Assembly: GCA_963693285.1 (NCBI GenBank)
Contig: OY848928.1
Coordinates: forward strand, 2,542,501 to 2,606,500
From: Xestospongia muta
Lineage: Eukaryota > Porifera > Demospongiae > Haplosclerida > Petrosiidae
Reading direction: 5' to 3'
Length of the DNA: 64,000 nucleotides
Shown: one piece after another, positions 63,501 through 64,000 of the stretch
How positions within the stretch are numbered: the stretch's first letter is position 1
How the letters are laid out: the number at the start of each line of letters is the position of its first letter
Position numbers and translations under genes: made by a program
The notes under the pieces: generated by a model
Database searches by the model: none
The model's input: only the letters and a program-made list of their open reading frames with translations
What the model was told of the DNA's origin: nothing

Positions 63501-64000
63501 TTAGTGTGTTTAAGACAGATAAACTTACTAAACTCTTTAGATCAGCTTATTTAACCAGTTTTCACAGTTAATTTCTAATCTTTTTCAACTTTCAAAAAGC
63601 TCTAAACTCTTTATTTTAGAGTTTTAGCCTATTTAGACTACTTTATTAGTATATTTAAGACAGATAAACTTACTAAACTCTTTAGATCAGCTTATTTAAC
63701 CAGTTTTCACAGTTAATTTCTAATCTTTTTTAACTTTCAAAAAGCTCTAAACTCTTTATTTTAGAGTTTTAACCTATTTAGACTACTTTATTAGTATATT
63801 TAAGACAGATAAACTTACTAAACTCTTTAGATCAGCTTTTTAACCCGTTATCACAGTTAATTTCTAATCTTTTTTACCAAAAAAAAGCTCTAAACACTTT
63901 ATTTTAGAGTTTTAACCTATTTAGACTACTTTATTAGTGTATTTAAGACAGATAAACTTACTAAACTCTTTAGATCAGCTTATTTAACCAGTTTTCACAG
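60506..64000 (+). repeat. Right-end array segment, continues past the window
   Basis: About 24 monomers. 60.7-61.1 kb resembles 53.9-54.3 kb (CTACACTC with GAGTCTTAACC, 6798 bp offset). 61.5-62.0 kb resembles 55.3-56.0 kb (CACCGTTAAT, GACGGATAAAC, CTTAACTGTTTAG) with a one-monomer shift. From about 63.2 kb to the end the sequence repeats 58.3-59.1 kb at 4917 bp (34 monomers), including TTCATAAAGC, TATTAAAGAGAG, AGTGTGTTTAAG, TTTTAGCC and CCAAAAAAAAGC (63876). The window ends inside a monomer with no sign of an array edge. Confidence 0.88.

Larger units (their letters stand above)
1..64000 (+). repeat. Tandem satellite array, ~145 bp monomer, spans whole window
   Basis: The sequence is a head-to-tail array from the first to the last base. 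AGCTCTAAAC recurs at about 145 bp throughout, giving about 440 monomers. The consensus is 24% G+C and contains no CpG. Most monomers differ from the consensus at a few positions; lengths of 143-146 bp come mainly from T- or A-tract changes. No stretch is unrelated to the monomer. Stop codons occur in every frame on both strands of the monomer, and 145 is not a multiple of three, so no open frame survives beyond about one monomer; coding function is excluded. Both ends lie inside the array, so its true size is larger. The centromeric or pericentromeric role is inferred from array size, nucleosome-like period and higher-order structure, not shown directly. Confidence 0.98.

Noticed and set aside
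1..64000. Possible open reading frames in the array
   Set aside because: TAA and TAG occur many times in every frame of both strands of the monomer, and a 145 bp period shifts frame each repeat. Any short open frame is a by-product of the repeat.
1..64000. CRISPR array (regular repeats with spacers)
   Set aside because: The whole 145 bp unit is repeated; there are no short repeats alternating with unique spacers, and no cas genes.
1..64000. Alpha satellite, plant CentO/CentC or another named centromere repeat
   Set aside because: Monomer length and landmarks (no CENP-B box, 145 bp, CpG-free) do not fit those families, and I do not recognise the sequence, so no name is given.

Overview
The whole 64 kb window is one uninterrupted array of a very A+T-rich tandem satellite. 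The monomer is about 145 bp, and about 440 copies follow each other. I found no protein-coding gene, no tRNA or rRNA gene, no transposon, no CRISPR array, no telomeric repeat and no unique sequence. Long head-to-tail satellite arrays of nucleosome-sized monomers with higher-order repeats are typical of eukaryotic centromeric or pericentromeric heterochromatin, so the source is almost certainly a nuclear eukaryotic chromosome. I do not recognise the monomer. Its length does not fit primate alpha satellite (171 bp), the Arabidopsis centromere repeat (178 bp), rice CentO (155 bp) or maize CentC (156 bp), and I cannot name the species from sequence alone.

The commonest monomer form is exactly represented at 39973-40117: 145 bp, 35 G+C (24%) and no CpG. 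Read from AGCTCTAAAC it has these landmarks (monomer coordinates): a dyad AAACTCT-7 nt-AGAGTTT at 7-27, a small dyad CTAAA-CTC-TTTAG at 76-88, a single GATC at 89-92, a TTAAC/GTTAA dyad at 99-119, and a hypervariable T-tract/A-tract join at 129-145. CTAAACTCTTTA occurs twice, 71 bp apart, which hints at an ancient half-size unit. Short A/T tracts recur about every 10 bp, as expected for curved, nucleosome-friendly DNA.

Layout. 1-3391: diverged single-monomer array with weak 5-monomer periodicity. 3392-6569: a crisp 11-monomer (1589 bp) tandem duplication. 6570-16009: array with interleaved older duplications at 24- to 26-monomer offsets. 16010-22030: a 30-monomer-offset (4340 bp) duplicated block. 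22031-30830: array with dimer duplications and three of the six inverted segments. 30831-44210: the most homogenised part, a 4521 bp (about 31-monomer) duplication whose second copy was enlarged by nested 868 bp (6-monomer) and 3470 bp (24-monomer) duplications. 44211-48930: array with two more inverted segments. 48931-64000: a recently shuffled part with a 12-monomer (1735 bp) duplication and recurring marker cassettes that run off the right edge.

All monomers run in one orientation, except six 94-95 bp segments flipped in place at 18.74, 24.52, 26.55, 29.01, 45.15 and 47.46 kb. They share breakpoints, a small junction duplication and internal substitutions, so they descend from one micro-inversion spread by array amplification. 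They and the nested duplications are the most notable structures here.
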